IMG/VR virus record: IMGVR_UViG_3300034156_000034
Span: 1 to 42,937 of that record
Length of the DNA stretch: 42,937 nt
Reading direction: 5' to 3' (one strand)
Source: a virus
Positions within the stretch are counted from its first letter, which is position 1; each line of letters opens with the position of its first letter. A program made the translations under genes and the position numbers. Below the pieces are notes generated by a model that was given only the letters and a program-made list of their open reading frames with translations, had not been told where the DNA came from and did no database searches. This document shows, piece after piece, positions 5,953-13,750 of this stretch.

Positions 5953-6598
5953 CGAGCTAGATCAGACGTGCGAGGTCCTGATTAAGCACGAAGGTTTGAT
6001 CCCGTGGCTTTACTGCTGCACTAAAGGCTTCGTTACCGTCGGAGTAGGGGACAAGGTTAGTCCTAAAACGGTATTGACTATGCCCTTTGTTCATTTGCTG
6101 GACGGTAGCCACGCCATGACAGAGGAAAAAAGTCAAGCGTTTATTCGCGTGCAAAATCACTTTGCAAAAGGCTTGACAGCAGGCGACTATCGTGTTTGTT
6201 CTGACCTGCGACTCGATGAGGAGTTTTGCAATCGCAGGCTGCGCTCCAGAATCAAGAGTGAATTTGTGCCGGCTATTGAGAAGCACTGCCCGCTCTTTGC
6301 AAACTACCCGACACGAGTGAAGTTTGTTCTTGTGGACATTGTATACAACGTCGGTGTTGTTGGCTTCGCTGCGTTTGATCAGCTAATTATTGACTGCAAT
6401 AGTCTGCAATTCAGTAAAGCAGCCGAGCAAGTGCATACGCAGAAGGAAGGCGAAGATCCACGCGATCCTAAGACGTGGGGCAGGCGCAATACTTGGCGGC
6501 GCAACACTATGCTACTCGCTCACAGTGCGCAGGTAACTCTTACAGCAAATAGCATTGACAGATTGTCGATTGCACAAGCAACAAAGGGGAACAGATAA
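5939..6598 (+). CDS. Endolysin, GH24 lysozyme-like
   Basis: A 219-residue muramidase that should cleave the glycan strands of peptidoglycan at lysis. KHEGLIPWLYCCTKGFVTVG (residues 16-35) aligns with the T4 lysozyme active-site loop: E18 matches Glu11 and T33 matches Thr26, but the position of Asp20 is Cys27. VDIVYNVGVVGFAAF (about 138-152) matches the conserved N-V-G region, and TWGRRNTWRRN near 188-198 matches the usual R-R...E region. No signal peptide or anchor is visible, so export would rely on the holin. The start at ATG 5939 overlaps the previous gene by 14 bases. Larger frames upstream are not needed. Confidence 0.8.
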   Translation: MLTDSELDQTCEVLIKHEGLIPWLYCCTKGFVTVGVGDKVSPKTVLTMPFVHLLDGSHAMTEEKSQAFIRVQNHFAKGLTAGDYRVCSDLRLDEEFCNRRLRSRIKSEFVPAIEKHCPLFANYPTRVKFVLVDIVYNVGVVGFAAFDQLIIDCNSLQFSKAAEQVHTQKEGEDPRDPKTWGRRNTWRRNTMLLAHSAQVTLTANSIDRLSIAQATKGNR

Positions 6599-6808
6599 AT
6601 GCATAAGCTGCGGATTGTTTTACCGCCAGACACGTGCACAGCGTCTATTGAGATGGACGGTAAACCGCTAGATCACGTAAGCAGGATCGAGTTAGACGTA
6701 AATGCAAATAGCCTTACTGCGGTCCGGCTTACGCTGTTTGCGCATGTCGTGATCGAGGGTGATTTGAAGGAGGCGGAAATTATACACGTTGAAAGGGAAC
6801 ACACATGA
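6599..6808 (+). CDS. Small protein in lysis cassette
   Basis: A 69-residue soluble, mostly beta-strand protein that starts directly after the lysozyme stop codon and ends in an ATGA overlap with the holin-like gene. The upstream ribosome site is AAAGGGGAA. There are no cysteine clusters beyond one Cys and no membrane segment. Its strict coupling to lysozyme and holin suggests a role in lysis timing or simply operon membership. The function is unknown. Confidence 0.6.
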   Translation: MHKLRIVLPPDTCTASIEMDGKPLDHVSRIELDVNANSLTAVRLTLFAHVVIEGDLKEAEIIHVEREHT

Positions 6809-7146
6809 CTGACAGCAGACCAATTCGACAAACGATACAGGCAATCTTGGGGCTTGCAGTAGCGTGCTTGCCCACAATCGTAGCAACGCCTTTCGACTGG
6901 CGCGCGCTACTGACTGCGCTTGTCGGCGGCGCTGTACTGCTTGTGACCAACCCTCGACTGGTCACCGGTCTGCGCAAAGGCATGCCTATTGCTGGCAGCT
7001 CGATGGTAGCTCCGAAGCGAAAGCAGCGCTTTCCACAAGCAGTGCCCAATATTCCCACAAGCAGCGAAGATGCAAAAACGCCTGTGCTTCCGAAAGGCGT
7101 GCGAATCCACACCAAGATGCCGCCAGACGATCCAACCAAAACCTGA
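6805..7146 (+). CDS. Putative holin, two membrane segments
   Basis: A 113-residue membrane protein. Two hydrophobic segments are visible, about residues 9-27 (IRQTIQAILGLAVACLPTIV) and 33-50 (LLTALVGGAVLLVTNPRL), separated by a short loop and followed by a long basic, Pro-rich soluble tail (KGMPIAGSSMVAPKRKQR and onward). This fits a class II holin that opens the inner membrane for the upstream lysozyme. ATG 6805 overlaps the previous stop and has GAAAGGGAA upstream. The call rests on topology and position only; an unrelated membrane protein is possible. Confidence 0.55.
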   Translation: MTDSRPIRQTIQAILGLAVACLPTIVATPFDWRALLTALVGGAVLLVTNPRLVTGLRKGMPIAGSSMVAPKRKQRFPQAVPNIPTSSEDAKTPVLPKGVRIHTKMPPDDPTKT

Positions 7147-7155
7147 GAGGAACCT

Positions 7156-7572
7156 ATGCGAACAATTCATTACACCACGCATCTTGCCCTGGTCTGTGCT
7201 GCTACGCTCTTTGCGCTGACACTTGCATCTGCCTGTAAGACAGTGCCTGTCAACTCCGATAGCGTGTACGGCGCTGTTGTTGACTGCGCGAAGGTCAACC
7301 CGCAAGCATCGGCTGCGCTTGCGTCGGTTGAAACGTGCCTTGTTGGCGCAATGGCGCAGGACTATTCCGCATGCCTCACAGGGCTCGTCACTGGCGGTCA
7401 CTTCGTGATCGATGAGGTTGCTTGTGTCGTCGCCTGGTACGCGCAGCAGCCGCAAGCAAAGCAGCTACAGCAGCACGCGAAAGCGTCTGCGCCAACAGAC
7501 GTGACAGTGAGCAGTCACGCGAAAGCCTGGCTGTCTTCGGAAGCGATCTCGATTCGCAACCCGTATCGGTAG
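7156..7572 (+). CDS. Exported lipoprotein-like protein
   Basis: A 138-residue protein with an N-terminal signal sequence: basic start, hydrophobic core LALVCAATLFALTLA and a LASAC site near residues 23-27 that is close to, but not a perfect match for, a lipobox. Further cysteines at VVDC, ETC, SAC and VAC suggest disulfides in the periplasm. ATG 7156 has AGAGGAACCT upstream. It follows the holin-like gene, so an outer-membrane lysis role (spanin-like) is possible, though no coiled coil or proline-rich stretch is obvious. Confidence 0.6.
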   Translation: MRTIHYTTHLALVCAATLFALTLASACKTVPVNSDSVYGAVVDCAKVNPQASAALASVETCLVGAMAQDYSACLTGLVTGGHFVIDEVACVVAWYAQQPQAKQLQQHAKASAPTDVTVSSHAKAWLSSEAISIRNPYR

Positions 7573-7579
7573 GCAAACT

Positions 7580-7714
7580 GTGCGTTGGATCCTGGCCTTC
7601 GTTCTGTTTGCTGCTTGCGCGCAGGATTGCGCTTGCGCGCGGCAGTCACGTTGGCCAGGTGAGCGCGCACTGAATCGACTGTGTGACGACTACGGTGTGT
7701 GCTTTGGCTATTGA
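7580..7714 (+). CDS. Tiny exported Cys-rich protein
   Basis: A 44-residue product from GTG 7580, preceded by GGTAGG. The sequence has one basic residue, a hydrophobic core (WILAFVLFAAC) and then CAQDCACAR, like a very short lipoprotein with FAAC as an imperfect lipobox; three more cysteines or aromatic residues follow (CDDYGVCFGY). It starts 8 bases after the preceding exported protein. Two adjacent exported small proteins after a lysozyme/holin pair fit an outer-membrane spanin component. It is easily missed because of its size and GTG start. Confidence 0.45.
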   Translation: MRWILAFVLFAACAQDCACARQSRWPGERALNRLCDDYGVCFGY

Positions 7715-7940
7715 GCTGCAATTCTACGAAGTGCCTGCGCGCTGCTATCAAGCGCAGCGCAGGCACAAGATTGTATGCCAAGTGCCGTACCCTTGGCGGC
7801 AAGGAGATCGCCATGCTTACCGTTACCCGCGAATGCAGCACTTGTGGCAGTCGTGGGCGCCCGCCGTTATTGTGAACGTTGCTGACGATCTTGTGCGCGA
7901 AGCGCGACAGCGCCGAAGCAACAAGGCGCGCTGTACGTAA
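7695..7940 (+). CDS. Possible small basic protein
   Basis: An open frame of 81 codons from GTG 7695 (or GTG 7683, 85 codons) overlapping the end of the tiny exported gene. The product is basic with the recognisable stretch YEVPARCYQAQRRHKIVCQ and ends REARQRRSNKARCT. There is no strong ribosome site, and a second, well-spaced AAGGAG at 7801-7806 serves a different frame (20 codons from ATG 7813). The region may therefore hold a decayed gene. Coding support is weak. Confidence 0.3.
   Translation: MCALAIELQFYEVPARCYQAQRRHKIVCQVPYPWRQGDRHAYRYPRMQHLWQSWAPAVIVNVADDLVREARQRRSNKARCT
7813..7875 (+). pseudogene. Possible broken zinc-ribbon gene
   Basis: ATG 7813 has a near-ideal AAGGAG 7 bases upstream but the frame encodes only 20 residues (with CSTCG) before TGA at 7873-7875. 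A second cysteine pair, YCERC, is encoded in another frame at 7868-7882, and the helix-like ADDLVREARQRRSNKA in a third frame from 7881. Small indels would join these into one zinc ribbon. This may be a remnant, or chance. Confidence 0.2.
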
Positions 7941-7998
7941 CCCTTCTGCAAAGGAATTGTGATGCCCAATTTAGTACATCTGGGGAGATGGGGATAGC

Positions 7999-8175
7999 GT
8001 GTTTTCTAGCCGAGGGAAGCATGAGATCATCTCGCGCAGGACGGCGCGCATTCAGACGATGCTGGCCAACGGTGGCTCGTACGACCACCACTACGACACG
8101 GCAGCAACCACGCACGAGATCACGCAGGAGACGTGCGCTTGGATTTGGGACGACATCCTGGCGCACACGTCATGA
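7999..8175 (+). CDS. Small protein, unknown function
   Basis: A 58-residue protein from GTG 7999, the only start codon in an open frame bounded by a stop at 7972-7974. G-rich sequence GGAGATGGGGAT precedes it. The product has SRRTARIQTMLANGGSYDHH and a C-terminal helix ending CAWIWDDILAHTS, a composition typical of a folded small protein and unlike the shadow frames around it. Its TGA overlaps an ATG at 8172. The function is unknown. Confidence 0.5.
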   Translation: MFSSRGKHEIISRRTARIQTMLANGGSYDHHYDTAATTHEITQETCAWIWDDILAHTS

Positions 8176-8225
8176 CCCCACCGCTCACCCCACTCACCGA
8201 CAGCGGCACCCAGCGAGCACAGTAG
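8172..8225 (+). CDS. Micro-ORF, 17 aa
   Basis: ATG 8172 overlaps the TGA of the 58-aa gene (ATGA) and encodes 17 residues rich in Thr and Pro before TAG. The coupling is the only support. It could be a leader that keeps ribosomes on the message up to the terminase gene. Confidence 0.25.
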   Translation: MTPPLTPLTDSGTQRAQ

Positions 8226-8232
8226 GAGCGCC

Positions 8233-8274
8233 ATGCCCACCACCGCACCCGACAGCCGAATCACCACAGGGTAA
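8233..8274 (+). CDS. Micro-ORF, 13 aa, upstream of terL
   Basis: ATG 8233 follows a well-placed AGGAG (8224-8228) and encodes 13 residues ending 3 bases before the GTG of the large terminase. It could act as a coupling leader for terL translation. There is no functional evidence beyond the ribosome site and spacing. Confidence 0.3.
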   Translation: MPTTAPDSRITTG

Positions 8275-8277
8275 ATA

Positions 8278-9828
8278 GTGCAGACAGTTGCCTGGAAACC
8301 GCTTGGGACCGTCGCTGTGCAAAACAGTGATGGTACCTGGCGTCTACAGATCAAGCGTGTTACCGGGCAACTGTTGGCTATTCAGTGCAAGTGCAATCAT
8401 GTATTCTTTCACGGTGCGCGCGGACGCGGCTCGACTGAAGCACAGTTGATGGCATACCGGCGCTACGTCGGCGCAGGCTACGGCTCGCACTGGCGCGGTG
8501 TTGTGTTTGACAGGGAATACAAGAACCTCGACGATCTAGTCGCAAAGTCTCATCGACTATTCAATGGACGAGGCGACGGCGCCGAGTTTCTTGCTAGCCG
8601 CAGTGACTATAAGTGGCGTTGGCCAACAGGCGAAGAGCTACTAATCAGGCAGATTAAGAAAGAATCTGACTATTGGCTTTACCATGGCCAAGAGTTTCCG
8701 TTTCAAGGCTGGAATGAGCTGCCGAAATACCCAACACCAACGCTTTACGATGCACTTGGGAGTTGCAATCGTAGCGGCTTCACTTCTGCAGATCACTTCG
8801 CACGCACAGGCGTAATGTTGCCGCCAATTCCGTTGCTTGTGTTCTCCACAGGCAATCCGTTCGGCCCGGGGCACACATGGGTCAAGCGCCGGTTCATTGA
8901 CGTTGCCCCTGCGGGAAAGATCACGTACACGACTACGCTAGTATTCAATCCACAGACGCAGCAACGCGAGCCTGTGACTACGTCGCAGGTTGCGATCTTC
9001 GGCAGTTGGCGCGAGAATGAGCACCTTGATCCGCAGTACGTTGCTGGCCTTGAGCGTATGACCGACAAAGACAAGCAAAAGGCTTGGCGTGACGGCAACT
9101 GGAACATACTCGCGGGAGGCTCTTACGCCGTCGGTGATTTGTGGAAACCTTCTGTGCACGTCAAGCCACGCTTTCGCGTGCCTGTTGGCTGCAACGTCTA
9201 CAGAGCGCTAGATTGGGGCACCACAAAGCCATTCTCGGCAGGCTATTGGATGAAAGCTAACGGCGAAGATATCAAGATGCCTGACGGCGCTGTGTGGTGC
9301 CCAGCGCCCAACAGTCTCGTGCGCATCGCCGAGTATTACGGATCTGAAGAGCTTGGCAGCAACATAGGCTTGCGTCTCACTGGCGGAGAAGTTGCGCGCA
9401 GACTTGTAGCAATTGAGGCGGCTATGCTTGAGAATGGCTGGATCTCGCGTCCTGTGTGGGCAGGCCCAGCAGACAATAACATTTTCACAACAGGCGACAA
9501 TCTAGCGGCAGATTCAATTGCAAAGCAGATGGAAGCGGAGGGGATTACGTGGACGCGTTCCAACAAGTCGCCAGGATCGCGTAAACTCGGGCTTGAGTTG
9601 ATTCGCATCCGCCTCGACAACGCGCTACGCGGCGAGGGTCCGGGCTTGTTCTACACCGACAACTGCCGTGCAGCTATTACGCTCAATCCGACGCTTCCGC
9701 GCGATGAAGAGCGGCCCGACGAAGTAGACACCGAGTGTGAAGACCACATGCACGACGAAGAGCGCTACATGGTAGTGGACAGCGGCGCACTACTTTCTGA
9801 AAAGATTGACATTCAATTTGCGAGGTAA
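8278..9828 (+). CDS. terL: Terminase large subunit
   Basis: A 516-residue packaging motor with an N-terminal ATPase and C-terminal RNase H-like nuclease. GTG 8278 follows AGGGTAAATA. The Walker A region is GARGRGST (46-53), in which Ser replaces the usual invariant Lys before Thr; arginines at 48 and 50 might substitute. The Walker B/catalytic segment reads GWNEL (144-148), keeping the Glu. The coupling motif STGNPFGPGHTWVKRRF follows near 210. The nuclease domain starts at YRALDWGTTKPFSAGYW (first catalytic Asp), and ends with a region rich in acidic residues and His near 475-495. A head-full enzyme would fit the circularly permuted assembly. Confidence 0.85.
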   Translation: MQTVAWKPLGTVAVQNSDGTWRLQIKRVTGQLLAIQCKCNHVFFHGARGRGSTEAQLMAYRRYVGAGYGSHWRGVVFDREYKNLDDLVAKSHRLFNGRGDGAEFLASRSDYKWRWPTGEELLIRQIKKESDYWLYHGQEFPFQGWNELPKYPTPTLYDALGSCNRSGFTSADHFARTGVMLPPIPLLVFSTGNPFGPGHTWVKRRFIDVAPAGKITYTTTLVFNPQTQQREPVTTSQVAIFGSWRENEHLDPQYVAGLERMTDKDKQKAWRDGNWNILAGGSYAVGDLWKPSVHVKPRFRVPVGCNVYRALDWGTTKPFSAGYWMKANGEDIKMPDGAVWCPAPNSLVRIAEYYGSEELGSNIGLRLTGGEVARRLVAIEAAMLENGWISRPVWAGPADNNIFTTGDNLAADSIAKQMEAEGITWTRSNKSPGSRKLGLELIRIRLDNALRGEGPGLFYTDNCRAAITLNPTLPRDEERPDEVDTECEDHMHDEERYMVVDSGALLSEKIDIQFAR

Positions 9829-9833
9829 CGACG

Positions 9834-10046
9834 ATGGACATTAAAGAAGCTATAGACACTATCACGAAGGCGCTACGCGAAGATCCGGAGTATCGGATCA
9901 GCTGGGTTGCTAACATTGCTATACAGTTCAAAGATCGTGCTTCCGTGCAGACTGTTGACGGGCTGTGCATGATGACTTCTGACGAAGTCCACTCGATGGC
10001 AAATGAAGCCGCCGAAGGCTTCATTTCGCTACTTTGCAAGGAGTAA
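9834..10046 (+). CDS. Small protein, unknown function
   Basis: A 70-residue mainly helical acidic protein between large terminase and portal. ATG 9834 follows GAGGTAACGACG, 5 bases after the terL stop, and the gene ends 4 bases before the portal start. No known motif is visible. Its place in the packaging block suggests a virion or packaging accessory role, but this is only positional. Confidence 0.6.
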   Translation: MDIKEAIDTITKALREDPEYRISWVANIAIQFKDRASVQTVDGLCMMTSDEVHSMANEAAEGFISLLCKE

Positions 10047-10050
10047 TCCC

Positions 10051-11493
10051 ATGGGAAACGAAATCGAAGCCGCACGCTACATACTGCCGGAAGTAGTCGA
10101 CCGTAAGCAGGATTGGCAACTGATCGAGGATTGCCTAGCAGGCGAGCGAGCTGTCAAGGCAAAAGGTACAACCTACCTTCCGATGCCGAATGAAGACGAT
10201 CCGTCAATGGAGAATCGCGCGCGATACAAACAGTACAAGCTGCGCGCCACGTTCTATAACGTCACGAAGCGCACGCACAGTGGCCTAACCGCGCTGGCCT
10301 TCGTGGACAAGCCCATCATTGATTTGCCTGCTGGCTTGCAGATGCTATTGACTGACGTAAATGGTGCAGGCTTGGCGCTTGCTCAGCAGTTGCACGAAAC
10401 GCTTGACGGTGTAGCAGCGCATGGGCGCTTTGGCTTGTTTGTCGACTATCCTCCCGTAGATAAGCCTGTAAGTAAGAGCGCAATTGCAGGCTCGACTACA
10501 CTGCGGCCGATTATTCGCACGTACAAGCCTTGGGATATCATCAACTGGGATACTGTAATGGTAGGCGCTCGCAAGGTGCTTTCGCTTGTCGTGCTTGCTG
10601 AGACGTACAAGCAGCGCGCAGTTGACGGCTTCTCGCTTGAGGTGGGCAATCAGTGGCGCGTGCTGCGCCTCACGCCTGAAGGCTACACAGTAACTCTATA
10701 CCGTGAAGCAATAGGTAAAGGCGACGCTACCCTTGTCACTTTTGCGCCAACAGATAAGAGCGGCAATCGTATACTTGAGATCCCATTTGTAGCTTGCGGC
10801 GCTACTAACAATGATATCGAGATCGACGATCCGCCCATGCTTGATATCGCGGGAATGAACATTGCGCACTATCGCAATAGTGCTGATTACGAAGAATCGG
10901 TATTCATTTGCGGACAGCCCACTCCCACACTTACAGGCATGACAAAGGATTGGTGGGAGAATATCTTGAATAGGACCGTGCGATTTGGCTCGCGTTCTGC
11001 TGTGCCGCTGCCTACCGGCTCAGAGCTGAAGCTTGTACAAGCAGAGCCGAACGGGCTCGTTCGCGAGGCGATGCAGGATAAAGAGCGGCAGATGGTTGCC
11101 CTTGGCGCGCGACTCATTCAGTCTGCGAACGTACAGCGTACAGCAACTGAAGCGCGCATCGAAACGGCAAGCGAGATGTCTGTTCTTAGCTTGTGTGCGA
11201 GCAACGTGGCGGCTGCTTACGTGCAGTGCCTGAAGTGGGCAGGCTTATTTGCTGGCGTGCAAGAGGCGTCTACAATTGAGTTGCATCCCAATGCAGAGCT
11301 TGAACGCTTGACTTCTGATGAGCGAGCGGCGCTAATTGCAGACTTGCAAGAAGGCACGCTGTCATTCACTGAAGTACGTGCGAAGCTGCGCAGCGCTGGA
11401 CTCGCAACAGAGAAAGACGAAAAAGTCAAGGCAGAAAAGCCCGTCAAAGTTGACAAAGCCCCTACAATTCCTGTAGTGGTTCCCGGACAGTAG
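10051..11493 (+). CDS. Portal protein, DUF4055 family
   Basis: A 480-residue protein expected to form the dodecameric ring at the capsid vertex through which DNA enters and leaves. ATG 10051 has AAGGAGTAATCCC upstream; in-frame codons before it belong to the preceding gene's region. The pattern KLRATFYNVTKRTHSGLTAL (about 62-81), RPIIRTYKPWDIINW, and a helical C-terminal segment with QSANVQRTATEARIETASE matches the DUF4055 family as I remember it. The C-terminus is charged and Lys-rich. Neighbours (terminase upstream, scaffold and capsid downstream) are the usual portal context. Confidence 0.8.
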   Translation: MGNEIEAARYILPEVVDRKQDWQLIEDCLAGERAVKAKGTTYLPMPNEDDPSMENRARYKQYKLRATFYNVTKRTHSGLTALAFVDKPIIDLPAGLQMLLTDVNGAGLALAQQLHETLDGVAAHGRFGLFVDYPPVDKPVSKSAIAGSTTLRPIIRTYKPWDIINWDTVMVGARKVLSLVVLAETYKQRAVDGFSLEVGNQWRVLRLTPEGYTVTLYREAIGKGDATLVTFAPTDKSGNRILEIPFVACGATNNDIEIDDPPMLDIAGMNIAHYRNSADYEESVFICGQPTPTLTGMTKDWWENILNRTVRFGSRSAVPLPTGSELKLVQAEPNGLVREAMQDKERQMVALGARLIQSANVQRTATEARIETASEMSVLSLCASNVAAAYVQCLKWAGLFAGVQEASTIELHPNAELERLTSDERAALIADLQEGTLSFTEVRAKLRSAGLATEKDEKVKAEKPVKVDKAPTIPVVVPGQ

Positions 11494-11508
11494 ACAAAGG
11501 AGGCTCCC

Positions 11509-12246
11509 ATGTTGAACGCAGTTATTGACAAGCTAGAAGACGCAGACGAAGCAGATCGCAAGCACTACAAGCCGCTGGATGGAGGCGGCTTTTATGCCGA
11601 CGTTGGCGGGCTTGGCGAAGGAACCAAGCACCCTTCTGTTGGTGAGCTTGTGCGCGCAAAGAAGCGCGAGTCGGAAGCGGCTACGGCGAAAGCGGCGGAA
11701 GCTGCAACGCTCAAAGCTGATCTTGAAAAAGCGCGCGAAGACATGCGCAAGCGCCTCACCGGCAAGGTCGACAAGAGCGACCTAGAAGCGCTTGAGTCTG
11801 ACTACAACAAGCGGATTGCTGACTTGAAAGCTGAGAGTGACAAGCAGCTATGTGGACGCGATGCGATCATTCGCGATCGCTTTGTCGAAAGTGAAGCGCG
11901 CACACTTGCAACTGCTATTGCACTCGATGCGAATGCAGCAGACTTGCTCGCAGAGTCTGTGCAACGTCGGCTATCTGTGGAAATTACCACAGAAGGTAAG
12001 GCTGTAACTCGCGTGCTCGGCGTCGATGGCAAGCCTTCCGCCGCTTCACTGGATGACTTGAAAAAAGAAATTGTTGCAACTCCTAAGTATCATGCGCTAC
12101 TCTCAGGATCGAAGGCCAGCGGCAGCGGTGCTACGTCTGGCAGCTCAGGTAGCGGTGCTCCGAGCGGAAAAACTGATTGGCTTCACGGCAAGCCCGCAGA
12201 TGTTGCGGCGGCTGCTACGAAGAAGAACCCACAGCTCGGAGGATAA
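11509..12246 (+). CDS. Capsid scaffolding-like protein
   Basis: A 245-residue protein between portal and major capsid genes. The centre (about residues 50-120) is a long charged coiled coil (RAKKRESEAATAKAAEAATL and onward), followed by a small alpha/beta part and a Gly/Ser-rich linker near 200-225. The C-terminus is basic (WLHGKPADVAAAATKKNPQL), suited to binding the inner capsid surface. ATG 11509 has AAAGGAGGCTCCC upstream. Position, coiled coil and basic tail together support a scaffold that shapes the procapsid. No protease domain is visible. Confidence 0.7.
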   Translation: MLNAVIDKLEDADEADRKHYKPLDGGGFYADVGGLGEGTKHPSVGELVRAKKRESEAATAKAAEAATLKADLEKAREDMRKRLTGKVDKSDLEALESDYNKRIADLKAESDKQLCGRDAIIRDRFVESEARTLATAIALDANAADLLAESVQRRLSVEITTEGKAVTRVLGVDGKPSAASLDDLKKEIVATPKYHALLSGSKASGSGATSGSSGSGAPSGKTDWLHGKPADVAAAATKKNPQLGG

Positions 12247-12252
12247 GCACCA

Positions 12253-13218
12253 ATGGCCTCAAGTAATCTGTCAAACCTGCAGGTTTTTGAACGTACGTTC
12301 GAAACTGTGATGATCGAATCGATCGCGCAGGTCGTGGAACTGTTCAACGCTGCCAGCGGAGGCACTATTGTGCTTCGCGCAGGCAACAACCCGGGGAGCT
12401 TCAACACTGAGGCTTTCTACGACATGGACGACGCTGTTGTCCTGCGTGACATCAACGCGGACGACGCTGTTGCTGAAGCCAACTTGTCGCGCGAAACTGT
12501 CGGCGGCGTCAAGCTCGCTTACGGCACGAAGCCGATCCGTATGGACGAGGCGCTGTGGGACTGGATCGGGCGCAATCCTTCCGAGGCTGCCGTCGTGGCG
12601 GCACAGAAACTTGGGCCTGCGTTCATGCAGCAGAAACTGAACCTGGCGATCGCGGCTGCAGCGGCTGCTTTGCAGAACGTCGGCGCAAGTGTCATCCACG
12701 ACACCGTTGACGATGCGATCTCGCTCTCTGCACTCAACAGCGGTTCGGCAAAATTCGGCGATCGGTCGACTGCTATCGCCGCGTGGATCATGCACAGCAC
12801 GCCGTTTCACCAGTTGATCGCCGCTGGCTTGACCAACGCCACGCAGTTGTTCGTGTACGGCACTGTCAGGATCATGGCCGACGTGATGGGCCGCCCATTC
12901 GTGATCACGGATTCGCCTGACCTGATCGCGACTGATAGCGACTACCTCACGCTGGGACTCGTCGCGGGTGGCGTTGTGATGGAGGAAAACCCAGGCTTCC
13001 GTACGAACGTTGTGCGGACCAACGGCAAAACCAACATCGTGACCACGCAGCAGAGTGAGGGAACGTTCAACCTCACTCTGAAGGGCTTCAAGTGGGACGA
13101 GTCGCACGGCGGTGCATCGCCGCTTGCCGACGCTATCGCCGTCGGAACCAACTGGGATCAGGTTGTCGACTCGATCAAGGACGGACCGGGCGTTGTTGTC
13201 AGGACCGACGACACCTAA
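12253..13218 (+). CDS. Major capsid protein
   Basis: A 321-residue protein that should build the icosahedral shell. ATG 12253 follows GGAGGATAAGCACC, and only 6 bases separate it from the scaffold gene. The order of segments fits HK97-fold capsid proteins of DUF4055-portal phages: an N-terminal helical arm, a long Ala-rich spine-like helix (about 110-140), and beta-rich A domain near the C-terminus (VRTNGKTNIVTTQQSEGTFN). The codon use is markedly more GC-rich than in the early genes, as expected for a highly expressed product. A stem-loop follows the stop codon. Confidence 0.8.
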   Translation: MASSNLSNLQVFERTFETVMIESIAQVVELFNAASGGTIVLRAGNNPGSFNTEAFYDMDDAVVLRDINADDAVAEANLSRETVGGVKLAYGTKPIRMDEALWDWIGRNPSEAAVVAAQKLGPAFMQQKLNLAIAAAAAALQNVGASVIHDTVDDAISLSALNSGSAKFGDRSTAIAAWIMHSTPFHQLIAAGLTNATQLFVYGTVRIMADVMGRPFVITDSPDLIATDSDYLTLGLVAGGVVMEENPGFRTNVVRTNGKTNIVTTQQSEGTFNLTLKGFKWDESHGGASPLADAIAVGTNWDQVVDSIKDGPGVVVRTDDT

Positions 13219-13227
13219 CCCGCGCTT

Positions 13228-13262
13228 ACAGCTCGGCGCTGCTAACTGCGGCGCTGAGCTGT
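13228..13262 (+). terminator. Stem-loop after the capsid gene
   Basis: ACAGCTCGGCGC (13228-13239) pairs with GCGCTGAGCTGT (13251-13262) in a 12-bp stem with one G-U pair and an 11-base loop. It lies 9 bases after the capsid stop. No U-run follows, so partial termination or RNA stabilisation is more likely than a full intrinsic terminator. Confidence 0.5.
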
Positions 13263-13289
13263 AGCACTTCAATTGCGAAAGGCTCGACA

Positions 13290-13748
13290 ATGAAAGCACG
13301 CTTGTTTGTTGGTCTGTTTGTTGCTGCTGCTCTGCTGAGCGGCGCTGCGTACGCGGCGAAGAAAGTGATTTTCTTCGTCGATACTGACGTCCCGACGTCG
13401 GGTGAGAAGTCCTCGATCACGACGCTGCAAGGGCAGGCCGCTGCGCCCTACAATGTCGTGATTCGCAACTCGCGCAAGGCTCGCCTGCGGGCAACTCCCG
13501 AATCGGCCGACTACCTGGCCGGGGCTATTCCGCCCAACTATCGTGACGGAGGCATTGACAGCGGTACGCCGCTGCACACTGTCTACGATCCCACGAATCC
13601 GCCAACACCGCTGACGCTTGTAAGCGCACAAGCGCTTGTGCGCAACGGCGGCACTATCCACATTGTCGGTGGAGGCACGGCTACTCTTGTGGTGTCCGGA
13701 AGCACTGCCACTATTTCAACGTACGTCAAGCCGGATGGAGGGCCGTAG
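13290..13748 (+). CDS. Exported paralogue of the next gene
   Basis: A 152-residue protein with a textbook signal peptide: MKAR, hydrophobic core LFVGLFVAAALLSG and an AYA-A cleavage site near residue 23. The mature part begins KKVIFFVDTDVP and contains VVIRNSRKAR...DYLAGAIPPNYRDG. The same order (ILFFVDGPVP, FRNARKA, VAGAVPEAYR) is found in the next gene, so the two are tandem paralogues. The C-terminal third (about 95-152) is extra and Gly/Thr/Val-rich, beta-like. ATG 13290 follows GAAAGG. A signal peptide in the head-gene block is unusual. Confidence 0.7.
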   Translation: MKARLFVGLFVAAALLSGAAYAAKKVIFFVDTDVPTSGEKSSITTLQGQAAAPYNVVIRNSRKARLRATPESADYLAGAIPPNYRDGGIDSGTPLHTVYDPTNPPTPLTLVSAQALVRNGGTIHIVGGGTATLVVSGSTATISTYVKPDGGP

Positions 13749-13750
13749 TC

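Noticed and set aside
12271-13299. A 342-codon minus-strand open frame
   Set aside because: It lies exactly antisense to the major capsid gene, lacks a ribosome site, and reflects the high GC content of that gene.
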